From Prevotella sp. CAG:1320 (GTDB lineage Bacteria; Bacteroidota; Bacteroidia; Bacteroidales; Bacteroidaceae): a DNA stretch of 56,811 nt. A model generated the notes under the pieces. That model had not been told where the DNA came from. It did not search any database and worked only from the letters and a program-made list of their open reading frames with translations. The position numbers were made by a program, and so were the translations under genes. Positions 9,615-18,694 of this stretch are shown one piece after another. The stretch's first letter is position 1, and each line of letters begins with the position of its first letter. The stretch is taken from assembly GCA_000435635.1 (NCBI GenBank), contig FR882132.1, positions 7,275 through 64,085 of the forward strand. Reading direction: 5' to 3'.

Positions 9615-11060
9615 TCATTTCCCCATCAATTTCCTGGCCGCGAACGAGAGCATCTGCCTCAGCTGTGGTATCCTGTTGGTATAAAACAGCAGCGCGAAAT
9701 AAGCCAGTACGGAGGAAATGACTGCCAGGCCATTTACCCACAAATCCTCTCCCGTCATTTCTTCCACGATGGAAAGCAAGGCAAAAAGCAATGCGGCGTA
9801 AGCGACATGTGGCCACATGATGGCATATATTTCATCGCTACGCTTACCGAAAAGTCTCGCCAAACAACCTTGATAAATAATAAAACCCAGCAGAAACACC
9901 AGCACTACCACTATTGGAATCAATTCAAAACTCCCCACGCCTATAGCGCCCGCCGCACCTATCAGCATCAAGAAGAATATCCACAACGTACTTACCATCA
10001 ACCGTCTCACGGCATTGGCGGCCAGGAATATCGCCCCCATGGGCGACTGCATCAACTGGAAACAAACGCTCAACGCCAACACCTGAAACACGGGCACGGC
10101 AGGTTCCCACTGGTCTCCATATAGCAAGATGACGATAAAACGGGCCAGGAAGAAAAGCGCCACAGAAACGATAAAGCAAAACTCACTCATGAAAGCGATT
10201 ATCTTCTTATAAGCCTCCCACAGGTAGCCTTTGTCATTTTGGTACTCGCTCAACAGCGGATGCAACACGGGGGATATCACGCTCGAAACGTTCTCCAACG
10301 GCAGCATCATCAACCGGTAAGACTTCTCGTAATACCCCAGGTTGGCCGCGCCCATATACTTGCCTATCAAGAGCTTGTCTATATTCCTATAGCCTATATG
10401 TATCGCCGTATACAACATCTGGAACACAGAAAAAGACAATATCTTGGCCACGCTTTCACGACGAGGCCAGCTCCACCGCACGGGATACGCGGCGTAACTC
10501 ACGGCGAAGAGCAACACCCCGTGGCCCACAGGCTCTACCAGTAAAGCGTATATCCCCATGCCTTGCGTCACCGCTGCGATAGACATCACGGCCAAGGCCA
10601 AGTGTATCCCCAGACTCATCATGGCAATAAACCGAAAGCGTTTCGCCTTCATCAACAGGGCGTTAGGCACAATGGAAATAATGGAAAAGAAGATACTCAC
10701 GGCAAAAACCGTCAAGATAGTGGACAATACTTCCGTCTCATAATAAGCCACTATAAAGGGGACCGCCAGCAAATACAGCCCCGTAAGCGCGAAAGCCATC
10801 AGGTAGGTGAACGAGTTGATGGCCCTCAAATCCCTTTCAGTCAGCTGCTTGTTTTGAATAATAGCCGGCGAGAAGCTCTCCGTCACGATGGTAGAGAAAA
10901 GATGAATGAACACCGTGGCGATTGCCACTGTCCCGAAGTCGTGGGGAGTCAACATTCTGGCCAGCACGGCTGTCACCACCAGCCCCACCACCACGCATGA
11001 ATACTTCGCCAGGCTGACATACCACACTCCCGATATCAAGCTTTTCCTCAGATTACCCAT
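9615..11060 (-). CDS. Lipopolysaccharide/oligosaccharide flippase, MOP superfamily (WzxC-like)
   Basis: A 481-residue protein with about 12-14 membrane segments and the N-terminal pattern of polysaccharide transporters (GVWYVSLAKYS...LARMLTPHDFG). This pattern, with an LTPxDFG loop after the first two helices, is typical of the WzxC-like branch that flips lipid-linked oligosaccharides across the inner membrane. It is transcribed away from the polysaccharide operon beginning at 11506 and has its own promoter in the gap. Because that operon encodes a second, different flippase, this one may serve another glycan or be an accessory exporter. The start ATG at 11060 fits the conserved N-terminus and leaves a leader of about 40 nt after the -7 box. 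Confidence 0.85.
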   Translation of the reverse strand: MGNLRKSLISGVWYVSLAKYSCVVVGLVVTAVLARMLTPHDFGTVAIATVFIHLFSTIVTESFSPAIIQNKQLTERDLRAINSFTYLMAFALTGLYLLAVPFIVAYYETEVLSTILTVFAVSIFFSIISIVPNALLMKAKRFRFIAMMSLGIHLALAVMSIAAVTQGMGIYALLVEPVGHGVLLFAVSYAAYPVRWSWPRRESVAKILSFSVFQMLYTAIHIGYRNIDKLLIGKYMGAANLGYYEKSYRLMMLPLENVSSVISPVLHPLLSEYQNDKGYLWEAYKKIIAFMSEFCFIVSVALFFLARFIVILLYGDQWEPAVPVFQVLALSVCFQLMQSPMGAIFLAANAVRRLMVSTLWIFFLMLIGAAGAIGVGSFELIPIVVVLVFLLGFIIYQGCLARLFGKRSDEIYAIMWPHVAYAALLFALLSIVEEMTGEDLWVNGLAVISSVLAYFALLFYTNRIPQLRQMLSFAARKLMGK

Positions 11061-11105
11061 TTTACTATAAACCTCTACCTAAGCCGCTTAAGCGAAAACG
11101 ACATG

Positions 11106-11135
11106 CAAAGATACGAATTTTTTCCGTCACGCCAA
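11106..11135 (-). promoter_or_regulatory. Promoter for the - strand flippase gene
   Basis: On the - strand TATCTTTG (11106-11113) is preceded by TTGG (11132-11135) with an 18 bp spacer. The -7 box is a full match to TAnnTTTG; the spacer is slightly short. It lies 45 bp upstream of the start codon at 11060. Confidence 0.6.
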
Positions 11136-11208
11136 CCGTCACCTGCCAATTAAATTTAGGCTCGCATTCCGGTCTCGTCGCCAACCAGCAAGAAAAAGAC
11201 CCCATCTG

Positions 11209-11318
11209 AAAACAAGTTATTTTGCTCTTCAAAACAACTTATTTCGCGTCGGAAAATAAGTTAAATTGCCAGGCAAAACAACTTAAATTGCCAGGCAAAA
11301 CAACTTGTTTTGGAAAAG
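11209..11318. repeat. Phased short-repeat island B (AAAACAA[G/C]TT, 22 bp step)
   Basis: Five units begin at 11209, 11231, 11253, 11275 and 11297, an exact 22 bp step. The core is AAAACAAGTT or AAAACAACTT (AAAATAAGTT in unit 3), followed by about 12 more variable bases. Cores of opposite sense (AAGTT then AACTT) could pair with each other. It lies in the divergent gap between the two flippase genes. It shares its core family and step with islands at 24630 and 40764. Confidence 0.85.
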
Positions 11319-11458
11319 CCCAAATTTCCACCTCACGGGAACGGAGACTATTACAAGTCCCGGTTCACCTTGCTTCGCCACGCGTTTCCTTCCCGAGAAA
11401 AGAGATGCCACAAGCGTAAAGGCTTCCAGGCTGAGTTCGGAAAATATGTAACCCGACA

Positions 11459-11490
11459 TTTGGCGATATAGATTCTTTTATGTAATTTTG
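11459..11490 (+). promoter_or_regulatory. Promoter of the polysaccharide operon
   Basis: TTTG (11459-11462), a 20 bp spacer and TAATTTTG (11483-11490) form a complete Bacteroidota promoter. Transcription would begin near 11497, just before ATG 11506. This rules out the in-frame TTG at 11488 as the start, since it lies inside the -7 box. Confidence 0.75.
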
Positions 11491-11505
11491 TCCCGAGAAC
11501 TACAG

Positions 11506-12858
11506 ATGAGTCTTAATCCCTTTGATGATAAAGCCACTGAGGAGCAACGCTCCCAAAGCCGTTCACGCCTCATCAAGCGAAATGTACTGTTCGCTTTTTG
11601 CCTGCGTGGATGGTCAGGCATTGTCTATCTATCGCTCATCGCCGTCACCCTAAAATGTCTAGGCATCTACGAGAATGGCATATGGCTGGCCATCAGCTCC
11701 GTCATCGTATGGATAGACACCATGGACTTAGGACTGGGAAACGGCATGCGCAATATCCTGGCCTCCACTATTGCCCTCGGCGACAATGAGAGGGCACGCC
11801 AAGTGGTATCCACCACCTTCTTCATGCTTGCGCTTATCGTCATCCCTCTTGCCGTTCTTTTCCTGTCGCTAGCCAACGGCGTTGATATGTACGCATTGCT
11901 CAACGTAGACGCCAAGCGGGTAACAGACCTGCGAGAAGTCCTCAACGTAACCATCGCCATGGTGTGCGTCAATTTCGTGTTCAAGCTCGTGGGAAACGTC
12001 TACATGGCGTTACAACTGCCCGCGGTCAACACGGCGCTCGTCACGGGAGGGCAAACGCTGGGGCTTATATTGACTTTGGCCATTTACCTGTCAGGCCATT
12101 CCTCGCTCATGCTTATCACTTTGGCCAACACCATGTCACCTCTTGCCGTTTACACGTTGGCCTATGGCATTACCTTCCATAAACTATACCCGCAGTTACG
12201 GCCCTCCATCCGCTTTTTCCGCCGTGAAGCCTTGACCCATTTGTTCTCTTTAGGCATCAAGTTTTTCATTATGCAGGTCGCGGGATTAATCATCTTCGCC
12301 ACCAGCAACATCCTAATCTCCAACCTCTTCTCACCCTCAGAAGTGACCAATTACCAGGTGGCTTTCAGGTATTATTCCATTCTCACCCTCTTTTTCACCA
12401 TCATAGCCACGCCTTTCTGGAGCGCGACCACAGACGCTTTCGCCCATGGAGAGCTGGCGTGGATAGAGAAATCCGTCAAGAACATCATGAAGGTCATCGG
12501 CCTCGTCGCTATAGGAGCAATCGGCATGACCTCCATTGCCCAATACGCCTACACCATCTGGGTAGGAGACGAAGTGAGCGTTTCCCTTTCCACCAATGCG
12601 CTGATGGCCTTATACACCCTATTGATAATATTCAGCCTGGCCTACTCTACCATTCTCAATGGCATGGGAAAACTGAGACTGCAAATCATCTTTACCGTCA
12701 TAGCGGCTATCGTATTCATCCCCTATGCCTTGCTGTTTCATAAGCCCCTGGGCATGAATGGCGTCATCGTGGCCATGATACTGGCCAACTTGCCAGGAGC
12801 CATCGTCAACGCATGGCAATACAGATACGTGATGAAGAAAGCCCGACAAACACAATAA
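11506..12858 (+). CDS. O-antigen/capsule repeat-unit flippase (Wzx-like, MOP superfamily)
   Basis: A 450-residue protein with about 12 membrane segments that probably moves undecaprenyl-linked repeat units from the cytoplasmic to the periplasmic face. It begins with a charged cytoplasmic stretch (residues 1-25), then RGWSGIVYLSLIAVTLKCLG and the family loop ENGIWLAISSVIVWIDTMDLGLGNGMRN, typical of Wzx proteins in O-antigen clusters. The start at 11506 is set by the promoter directly upstream. It is the first gene of an eight-gene + strand operon (to 18345) that carries Wzz, a polymerase, glycosyltransferases and a priming transferase, so it is the best candidate for the dedicated flippase of that glycan. 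Confidence 0.87.
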   Translation: MSLNPFDDKATEEQRSQSRSRLIKRNVLFAFCLRGWSGIVYLSLIAVTLKCLGIYENGIWLAISSVIVWIDTMDLGLGNGMRNILASTIALGDNERARQVVSTTFFMLALIVIPLAVLFLSLANGVDMYALLNVDAKRVTDLREVLNVTIAMVCVNFVFKLVGNVYMALQLPAVNTALVTGGQTLGLILTLAIYLSGHSSLMLITLANTMSPLAVYTLAYGITFHKLYPQLRPSIRFFRREALTHLFSLGIKFFIMQVAGLIIFATSNILISNLFSPSEVTNYQVAFRYYSILTLFFTIIATPFWSATTDAFAHGELAWIEKSVKNIMKVIGLVAIGAIGMTSIAQYAYTIWVGDEVSVSLSTNALMALYTLLIIFSLAYSTILNGMGKLRLQIIFTVIAAIVFIPYALLFHKPLGMNGVIVAMILANLPGAIVNAWQYRYVMKKARQTQ

Positions 12859-12886
12859 AACAAAGCCGCAAGCCGTTAACTATAAC

Positions 12887-13939
12887 ATGAGCGAGACAAA
12901 ACCATCCAACAAACAAGACAACATAAAGCAGATTGACTTCAACAAGATAGCCTGCGTGTTCAAAACCGAATGGAGAACTTACCTTAAAGTCCTCCCCGCC
13001 ACTTTCCTATTGTCATGCCTGCTCATCCTGTGCGTACCCCGCTACTATGAATGCAACGTCTCCTTGGCTCCTGAACTCACCAACAATTCCAGCCTGGGCA
13101 GCTTGGCAGGCATGGCAAGCGCGTTCGGCATAGACCTCTCCGGGAGCATTCCCACCGAAGATGCCATATCTCCATCCCTCTATCCCGACTTAATCAACTC
13201 CACGGACTTCTTGGTAAGCCTCTTCCCCATAGAGGTGGTGACCAAGAAAGGAGAGCGCCACACCTACTTTGAGCACTTGGACAAGCACCAAAAAGAAGCG
13301 TGGTGGGAAAGCGCCTTGGGATGGACAATAAAGCTGTTCAAGAAAAACGACACGATAAAGTTAAGCGGAAAAGAGAGCGTCAACCCATTTATGCTCAGCA
13401 AGAAGCAGCAAGACATCGCCACTGCCATAAGCAACAAGATAGCCTGCGTGGTAGATAAAAAAACAGATGTCATCTCCATTACCGTCACAGACCAAGACCC
13501 GTTGGTTTGCGCCACTATAGCCGATTCAGTCAGGGTAAGACTGCAAGACTTCATAACCCAATACCGCACCAAGAAAGCTTGCAACGACTTGGCCCACACC
13601 CAAAAACTTTACCAAGACGCCAAACTGGCATACGAGAAATCCCGTAAAAAGTACAGCTCATTCGTAGACAGGAACCAAAGCCTTGTGCTAGAATCTTATC
13701 GATCAAGACAAGAAGACCTGGAAAACGAGATGCAATTGCACTACAACATCTATAGCAGCCTGACCACCCAACTGCAATTGGCGCAAGCCAAAGTGCAAGA
13801 GCGCACCCCTGCTTTCACCACGTTGCAACGCGCCTCCGTCCCCATTAGGCCCGCTGGCCCCAAGCGCATGATATTCGTGGCCACGATGACCTTCTTGGCT
13901 TTTATCATCACCACTATATATAAATATGTAAAGGCATAA
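12887..13939 (+). CDS. Wzz-type chain-length determinant protein
   Basis: A 350-residue inner-membrane protein expected to set polymer length in Wzx/Wzy-dependent polysaccharide synthesis. It has two flanking membrane segments (about residues 37-52, LPATFLLSCLLILCV, and 328-345, MIFVATMTFLAFIITTIYKY) around a large periplasmic domain. A helical/coiled region lies near 225-305, and a proline-rich PIRPAGPKR sits just before the second segment, as in Wzz proteins. There is no fused cytoplasmic tyrosine kinase domain as in Wzc. It starts 28 bp after the flippase and ends 17 bp before the polymerase gene. Confidence 0.87.
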   Translation: MSETKPSNKQDNIKQIDFNKIACVFKTEWRTYLKVLPATFLLSCLLILCVPRYYECNVSLAPELTNNSSLGSLAGMASAFGIDLSGSIPTEDAISPSLYPDLINSTDFLVSLFPIEVVTKKGERHTYFEHLDKHQKEAWWESALGWTIKLFKKNDTIKLSGKESVNPFMLSKKQQDIATAISNKIACVVDKKTDVISITVTDQDPLVCATIADSVRVRLQDFITQYRTKKACNDLAHTQKLYQDAKLAYEKSRKKYSSFVDRNQSLVLESYRSRQEDLENEMQLHYNIYSSLTTQLQLAQAKVQERTPAFTTLQRASVPIRPAGPKRMIFVATMTFLAFIITTIYKYVKA

Positions 13940-13956
13940 CCGCCAAAGGGCAAACG

Positions 13957-15006
13957 ATGGAACTCGTGCTGTTTTGCATATTGCTCTTGGTTTGCGCCTT
14001 GGCCATGATAGAGGAAAGGCTGCGTAAATACAATCTCGCGGTCTATATCACGCTGGGTATCGTTTTAATCCTGTTCGCGGGGCTCAGGGAAATCGGATTC
14101 GACAAAGACTCCGAGAATTACGAAATATACTTCTACCACTACGATGACCCGGGCATGGAACTGACGGTAGAATACTCTTTTCGCTTTCTTTCGAGAATAT
14201 TCTACTCGCTTTTTGGGGATGTCCGCTCCATCTTCCTTTTCTATGCCCTGGTGGGTGTTTCCCTGAAAATGTTCGCCCTGAGGCGGCTGTCCGAGTTCTG
14301 GTTCCTTCCCATATGCGTATATATCAGCTATTTCTATATCGTGCACGACCTCACTCAGATACGCGCCTCTGTGGTTTCAGGACTCACGCTCTTGGCTATT
14401 CCCTACATTTGTGAAAGAAAACGCAAAACCGCCCTTGCCATATTGCTCGCGGGATGCCTGTTCCACTATTCGGCCATCGCTTTGCTGCCCATTCTGTTTC
14501 TAAGCTCCGCGGACATGGATATGAAACACCGCGTGGCGTGGGCATGCCTATTGCCCTTGGGGTTCCTTCTTCACTTTCTTCCGTTTGACATATTCACCGC
14601 CATTGAGATACCCTATATCACCGACAAGATTGTCGCCTATGAAGACTTGCGCGATAAGGGAATAATCGGGGAAGAAGTCAATGTCTTCAACTTGGTATTC
14701 CTCGTAAAGTGCGCCATCTACATTTATATTCTATACTTTTACGACATCATCAAGCCCAACTTCAAATATCTATCCTTGGCCGTCAAGATGATGGGCATCT
14801 CCCTTTTCGTTTTTCCAGCATTGTCAAAACTCCCTGTCATGAGTTTTCGCGTCAGCGATTTGTATGGCATCGCGGAAATACCCGCTATCGCGTGCCTATG
14901 CTATACCATACACCCAAAATGGGTGGGAAAATTGCTGGTGACAAGTATTGCCATCATACTATTCGTGATTTACGTATTCGTCCAAGAAGTCTTAAACACT
15001 ACATAA
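13957..15006 (+). CDS. EpsG-like polysaccharide polymerase (Wzy role)
   Basis: A 349-residue protein with about ten membrane segments. The sequence FAGLREIGFDKDSENYEIYF after the first helices is the conserved loop of the EpsG family (usually R-x-x-G-x-D-x-x-x-Y), and a later periplasmic loop contains DLTQIRASV and FHYSA motifs seen in the same family. By position between Wzz and the glycosyltransferases it most likely joins flipped repeat units into polymer. Wzy-type proteins are poorly conserved, so assignment rests on topology, the EpsG-like loop and operon context. A 74 bp gap separates it from the next gene. Confidence 0.82.
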   Translation: MELVLFCILLLVCALAMIEERLRKYNLAVYITLGIVLILFAGLREIGFDKDSENYEIYFYHYDDPGMELTVEYSFRFLSRIFYSLFGDVRSIFLFYALVGVSLKMFALRRLSEFWFLPICVYISYFYIVHDLTQIRASVVSGLTLLAIPYICERKRKTALAILLAGCLFHYSAIALLPILFLSSADMDMKHRVAWACLLPLGFLLHFLPFDIFTAIEIPYITDKIVAYEDLRDKGIIGEEVNVFNLVFLVKCAIYIYILYFYDIIKPNFKYLSLAVKMMGISLFVFPALSKLPVMSFRVSDLYGIAEIPAIACLCYTIHPKWVGKLLVTSIAIILFVIYVFVQEVLNTT

Positions 15007-15080
15007 GCGGGGGCTTCTCCACGGTGCGCAAAAGCATCCTGGCGCAATAACATCTCACACATAAACCCAAACACCTCAAC

Positions 15081-15923
15081 ATGACCCGCCCGCACTATCT
15101 CGTCATAATCGTATTATACAACAAATTTCCCAAAGACTCATCATCCATCAGGTCTTTGGCGGATATCCCTGAGCAACAGCGAGCCGCTATTAGGTGTATC
15201 GTTTGGGACAACAGCAGGCATAAGCTCCCCGTGCCCCAACAGGAATCCTTTTCCACCATGCTCAGGGGAATAAAATACGACTATCGCCACAACAAAGGAG
15301 CAAACATCCCTCTTTCCCGACTCTACAATCAATCCATCAGAGAACTGGCGGTGGAAGAATACCTGGTCTTGCTCGATGACGATTCCGCATTTGGTCCCGA
15401 CCTATTCGCCAAGTACTCCCAGGCAATCGTCGAACATCCCGACATGGATTTGTTCCTGCCCATAGTCCATTGCGATGGCAAGATAGTCAGCCCCGCGAGA
15501 ATGTGGTGGTTCAAGGGTTCTTACCTACGGCATGTAACCCCGGGAGTCATGAACTGTAAACATATCACCGCCATCAATAGCGGAATGGTCATTAGCGGCC
15601 AATACCTGAGAAAACGTTTCGAAGGCTATGACGAGGACATCAGGTTCTACTTCACGGACAATGACTTTATGTCTAGATATACCGCGAGCCACCAGACCTT
15701 GTATGTGGTGGATTATCACATGAAGCATACGCTCGACTTCTACTCAAGAGGGGAAAACTTCACGACCAAGAAAAAACGCTTCCTGGAACTCAGACGTTCT
15801 TTCCTGCGCCTCATGAAAAGAAAGGGGTTGCTCGCGTATTCACTTACCGTCGTTTACTTGTTCGTCTATTCCATTAAATTCTCCATACAGCAGCGTGACA
15901 TCAGATATATATTCTTATCCTAG
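15081..15923 (+). CDS. Glycosyltransferase family 2, polysaccharide repeat-unit assembly
   Basis: A 280-residue GT-A-fold enzyme that transfers a sugar from a nucleotide donor to the growing lipid-linked unit on the cytoplasmic face. The N-terminal strand HYLVIIVLYNK and the WDNSRHK acidic motif lead to the LVLLDDDSAFG metal site (DxD equivalent, about residues 94-104). TDNDFMSRY is the region containing the catalytic base of GT2 enzymes. A hydrophobic stretch (about 250-270) at the C-terminus may tether it to the membrane. It resembles rhamnosyltransferase-like GT2 proteins, but donor and linkage cannot be read from the sequence. Confidence 0.88.
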   Translation: MTRPHYLVIIVLYNKFPKDSSSIRSLADIPEQQRAAIRCIVWDNSRHKLPVPQQESFSTMLRGIKYDYRHNKGANIPLSRLYNQSIRELAVEEYLVLLDDDSAFGPDLFAKYSQAIVEHPDMDLFLPIVHCDGKIVSPARMWWFKGSYLRHVTPGVMNCKHITAINSGMVISGQYLRKRFEGYDEDIRFYFTDNDFMSRYTASHQTLYVVDYHMKHTLDFYSRGENFTTKKKRFLELRRSFLRLMKRKGLLAYSLTVVYLFVYSIKFSIQQRDIRYIFLS

Positions 15924-15932
15924 GAAACTATT

Positions 15933-16988
15933 ATGAAAAAGCTCATCATAGACAATATAATCTTTCAATGGCAGAAAGCAGGCGGCGTTTCTGTCGTTTG
16001 GTATGAGATAATCTCACGATTGCTGAAGCGCGACCTCCCCGTTGAGTTCATTGAATATGAACATTCTTGCCTCAACAAATACCATAAACACCTGAATATT
16101 CCCAAATGCCGTATACTGAAGACCGTATCCGCCAGGTATGGTGCCATAAAAAGATATCTTCCCGTCGACGTCAATTCCAAGGAGCCTTTTATCTTCCATT
16201 CTTCCTACTACAAGTGGTGTCGCTCGAAGAACGCCATCAATGTCATCACCGTGCACGACTTCACCTATGAGTATTTTTACCGCGGCTTGCGCAAATGGAT
16301 ACATCATTGGACTAAATCACGTGCCATAGAAAAAGCGCGGCACATCATCTGTATCTCCGAAAACACCAAGAATGATCTCATCAAGTTCTTCCCTGCCATC
16401 GACACAAACAAGATTAGCGTAATCTACAATGGCGTAAGCGATACGTTTAGGCCTCTACATCCAAGCCTGCGATATGACGAGAACGACAAGTTCTTGATAT
16501 TCGTTGGCAATCGGGCCAGATACAAGAACTTTGACCTTGCCGTGGAAGCAGCCCGGGTCACCGGGCTCAAGTTGTACATAATAGGGCAGAGACTATGCGG
16601 CAAAGAAAAAGACCGCGTGGAAAAGCTCTTGGGGCAAAACTACGTGGATTTGGGCTTCGTCTCCAATGAGCGGCTGAACATGCTCTACAATAAAGCCTAT
16701 GCCCTCATATACCCTTCCTCGTACGAGGGGTTTGGCATGCCCGTCATTGAAGCGCAGAAAGCGGGATGTCCTGTCATCGCCGCGCGAGGTTCCTCCATCA
16801 CCGAGATATATGGCAAAGGCTCCCTGTTGATAAAGGGCGAGGACCCTGGGCAAATCGTGGAAAAGATCAAGATGCTCGAGGAGGGGGATTTTCGGGGAAA
16901 AGTCATTGACGAGGGCTTTAAAAACGCGAAAAGGTTCAGTTGGGACAAGGCTTTCGAAGCGTATCTTGACCTCTATAAACAGCTCTAA
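15933..16988 (+). CDS. Glycosyltransferase family 4 (GT-B)
   Basis: A 351-residue retaining glycosyltransferase of the GT-B fold. The N-terminal domain has the GGVSVVWYEI glycine loop and HDFTYE; the C-terminal domain has FVGNRARYKN (donor domain entry) and the family signature EGFGMPVIEAQKAGCPVIA (E-x7-E), then the SSITEI donor contact. A VSNERLNMLYNKAYALIYPS segment typical of GT4 precedes it. It begins 9 bp after the previous gene and ends 3 bp before the next, inside the polysaccharide operon. The sugar donor is unknown. Confidence 0.92.
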   Translation: MKKLIIDNIIFQWQKAGGVSVVWYEIISRLLKRDLPVEFIEYEHSCLNKYHKHLNIPKCRILKTVSARYGAIKRYLPVDVNSKEPFIFHSSYYKWCRSKNAINVITVHDFTYEYFYRGLRKWIHHWTKSRAIEKARHIICISENTKNDLIKFFPAIDTNKISVIYNGVSDTFRPLHPSLRYDENDKFLIFVGNRARYKNFDLAVEAARVTGLKLYIIGQRLCGKEKDRVEKLLGQNYVDLGFVSNERLNMLYNKAYALIYPSSYEGFGMPVIEAQKAGCPVIAARGSSITEIYGKGSLLIKGEDPGQIVEKIKMLEEGDFRGKVIDEGFKNAKRFSWDKAFEAYLDLYKQL

Positions 16989-16991
16989 CGG

Positions 16992-17756
16992 ATGGCAGAA
17001 ATGAAAGTATCCATTATCACCGTGACATACAACAACGCCGCGACATTGGCGGACACCATCGAATCCGTGTACCAGCAAACCTACCAAGACATAGAATACT
17101 GGATAATAGACGGTGCGTCCGATGACAGCACGCTGGATATCATACATGAAAACGTTGAGCGTTTCCAGGGAAGATTGCACTATATCTCAGAGCCAGACAA
17201 AGGCATTTTTGATGCCATGAACAAGGGCATAGAAAGATGCCGCGGAGACATCATCGGCACCTTGAACGCGGACGATTACTTCACGAGCGACAATGTCATA
17301 GAGGAGGTGGTCAAGACATTCTCGAAGAAAGACGTTGACGTGGTATACGGGGACATCCATTTCATCCACGCCGACAGGCCTGACAAGACCGTACGCTATT
17401 ATTCCTCGGCGCTCTTTCGTCCCTTTTGGCTTCGCTTCGGCTTCATGCCCGCCCACCCCTCGCTCTACGTGAGGTGGGAAGTCTACCAGGAGGTAGGGCC
17501 GTACTCGCTGGACTTCACTATCGCGTCAGACTTCGACATGATGATACGCATCTTCCGCTCGCGGAAGAGCCGCTACGCTTATCTGCGCAAAGACTTCGTC
17601 ACCATGCGCACTGGCGGCATCAGCACCCGCGACTTCCACAGCAGGCTTGTCATCGCCAAGGAGCAAGCGGCAGCCTGCCGCAAGAACGGCATCTACACCA
17701 ACCGATTGCTCATCTCGCTGAAATACCTCCGCAAGTTGCTCGAGTTGAGAATATAA
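16992..17756 (+). CDS. Glycosyltransferase family 2 (WcaA/PslC-like)
   Basis: A 254-residue GT-A enzyme. The start VSIITVTYNNAATLADTIES and IDGASDDST are the classic GT2 nucleotide-binding strand and acidic site. GTLNADDYF supplies the DxD-like metal site (about residues 91-95), and ASDFDMMIRIF fits the region of the catalytic base. Proteins of this subgroup, with YNNAATL and NADD, are frequent in colanic acid and O-antigen clusters. It starts 3 bp after the GT4 gene. The C-terminal ISLKYLRKLLELRI is amphipathic and may bind the membrane. Donor and acceptor are unknown. Confidence 0.92.
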   Translation: MAEMKVSIITVTYNNAATLADTIESVYQQTYQDIEYWIIDGASDDSTLDIIHENVERFQGRLHYISEPDKGIFDAMNKGIERCRGDIIGTLNADDYFTSDNVIEEVVKTFSKKDVDVVYGDIHFIHADRPDKTVRYYSSALFRPFWLRFGFMPAHPSLYVRWEVYQEVGPYSLDFTIASDFDMMIRIFRSRKSRYAYLRKDFVTMRTGGISTRDFHSRLVIAKEQAAACRKNGIYTNRLLISLKYLRKLLELRI

Positions 17757-17769
17757 CCACCCTTAGCAC

Positions 17770-18345
17770 ATGAAACGTACACTTGACATCACGCTGGCCA
17801 TCTTCTGCCTCATCATCTTCTCACCCGTCATCCTGCTTTGCGCCTTGGCGGTATGGAGAGATGTAGGACGTCCCGTCATCTTTCGCCAAGAGCGAATCGG
17901 AAAAGGCGGCAAGCCGTTCATGATATATAAATTCCGCAGCATGGGGAAGGACGCGGAGGAAGAAAACGTTCCCCGCCTTTCGCTAGGTGTAAATGACGGA
18001 CGACTCACCAAAACAGGACGATTCCTGAGGGAGCACCACCTGGACGAGTTACCCCAACTATGGAACGTGCTCAAGGGAGACATGTCGTTCGTGGGCTACC
18101 GACCCGAGCGCAAATACTTCATCGACAAAATCATGGAACAAGACAATCGCTACGAACGGCTATATGCCATGAAGCCAGGCGTGACATCACTGGCCACGCT
18201 CTACAATGGGTATACCGACAGCATGGAGAAGATGCTGAAGCGACTGGAACTTGACCTTTACTACCAGGAGCGGCACACACTGCGCATGGACCTGGACATC
18301 CTTTGGCGCACCTTTGCCAAGACCGTCACGGGAAAGGTGTTCTGA
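17770..18345 (+). CDS. Undecaprenyl-phosphate sugar-1-phosphate transferase (priming enzyme)
   Basis: A 191-residue monotopic membrane enzyme that places the first sugar phosphate on undecaprenyl phosphate, starting repeat-unit assembly. It contains the compact catalytic domain only: an N-terminal membrane hairpin (LDITLAIFCLIIFSPVILLCALAV), then FRQERIGKGGKPF, YKFRSM, the HHLDELPQLWNVLKGDMSFVG block, and YRPER followed by KPGVT. All are conserved in the WbaP/PglC family. It is the last gene of the operon; repeat island C follows. A second initiating-type transferase of the unrelated WecA family is encoded on the opposite strand at 18695. Confidence 0.94.
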   Translation: MKRTLDITLAIFCLIIFSPVILLCALAVWRDVGRPVIFRQERIGKGGKPFMIYKFRSMGKDAEEENVPRLSLGVNDGRLTKTGRFLREHHLDELPQLWNVLKGDMSFVGYRPERKYFIDKIMEQDNRYERLYAMKPGVTSLATLYNGYTDSMEKMLKRLELDLYYQERHTLRMDLDILWRTFAKTVTGKVF

Positions 18346-18451
18346 GGCGTGGCGCGCCTGCCCTTGCCGCCTCGCGCCAATATCCCGGCCGCGTCCAGCG
18401 CCGCCCTGCCTGCCGCCTCGCCTCCGGCGAGGTTGCCATCCCGCCTCCGGC

Positions 18452-18658
18452 AAGATTATTTCCTCCCATCAGGCGGGGTTACTATCTCCCCTCCGACGAG
18501 ATTACTATCTCACCTCTGATGAGATTACTATCTCATCACACGTGAGATTACTATCTCGTTTCGCGCGGGATTACGGTCTATCAAAACACGGGATTATGGT
18601 CTATCAAAACACGGGATTACGGTCTATCAAAACACGGGATTACGGCCAGGCAGCACGC
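18452..18658. repeat. Phased short-repeat island C (GAGATTACTATCTC core, 23 bp step)
   Basis: Nine units start at 18452, 18475, 18498, 18521, 18544, 18567, 18590, 18613 and 18636, all exactly 23 bp apart. Units at 18498-18544 have the dyad GAGATTACTATCTC plus 9 variable bases. Units at 18567-18613 are GGGATTACGGTCTATC plus the constant AAAACAC, almost identical to each other. The first two units are degenerate. It fills most of the gap between the convergent sugar transferase and WecA-like genes; the preceding 100 bp are GC-rich without recognisable features. Confidence 0.9.
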
Positions 18659-18694
18659 TTCCCGCGGCACGGACTCACATATGCCGCGGCATCC

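Noticed and set aside
11488..11505. In-frame TTG start for the Wzx-like protein
   Set aside because: It lies within the -7 promoter element; ATG 11506 fits.
18452..18658. CRISPR array
   Set aside because: The period is only 23 bp with 9 variable bases; too short for CRISPR and no cas genes are present.
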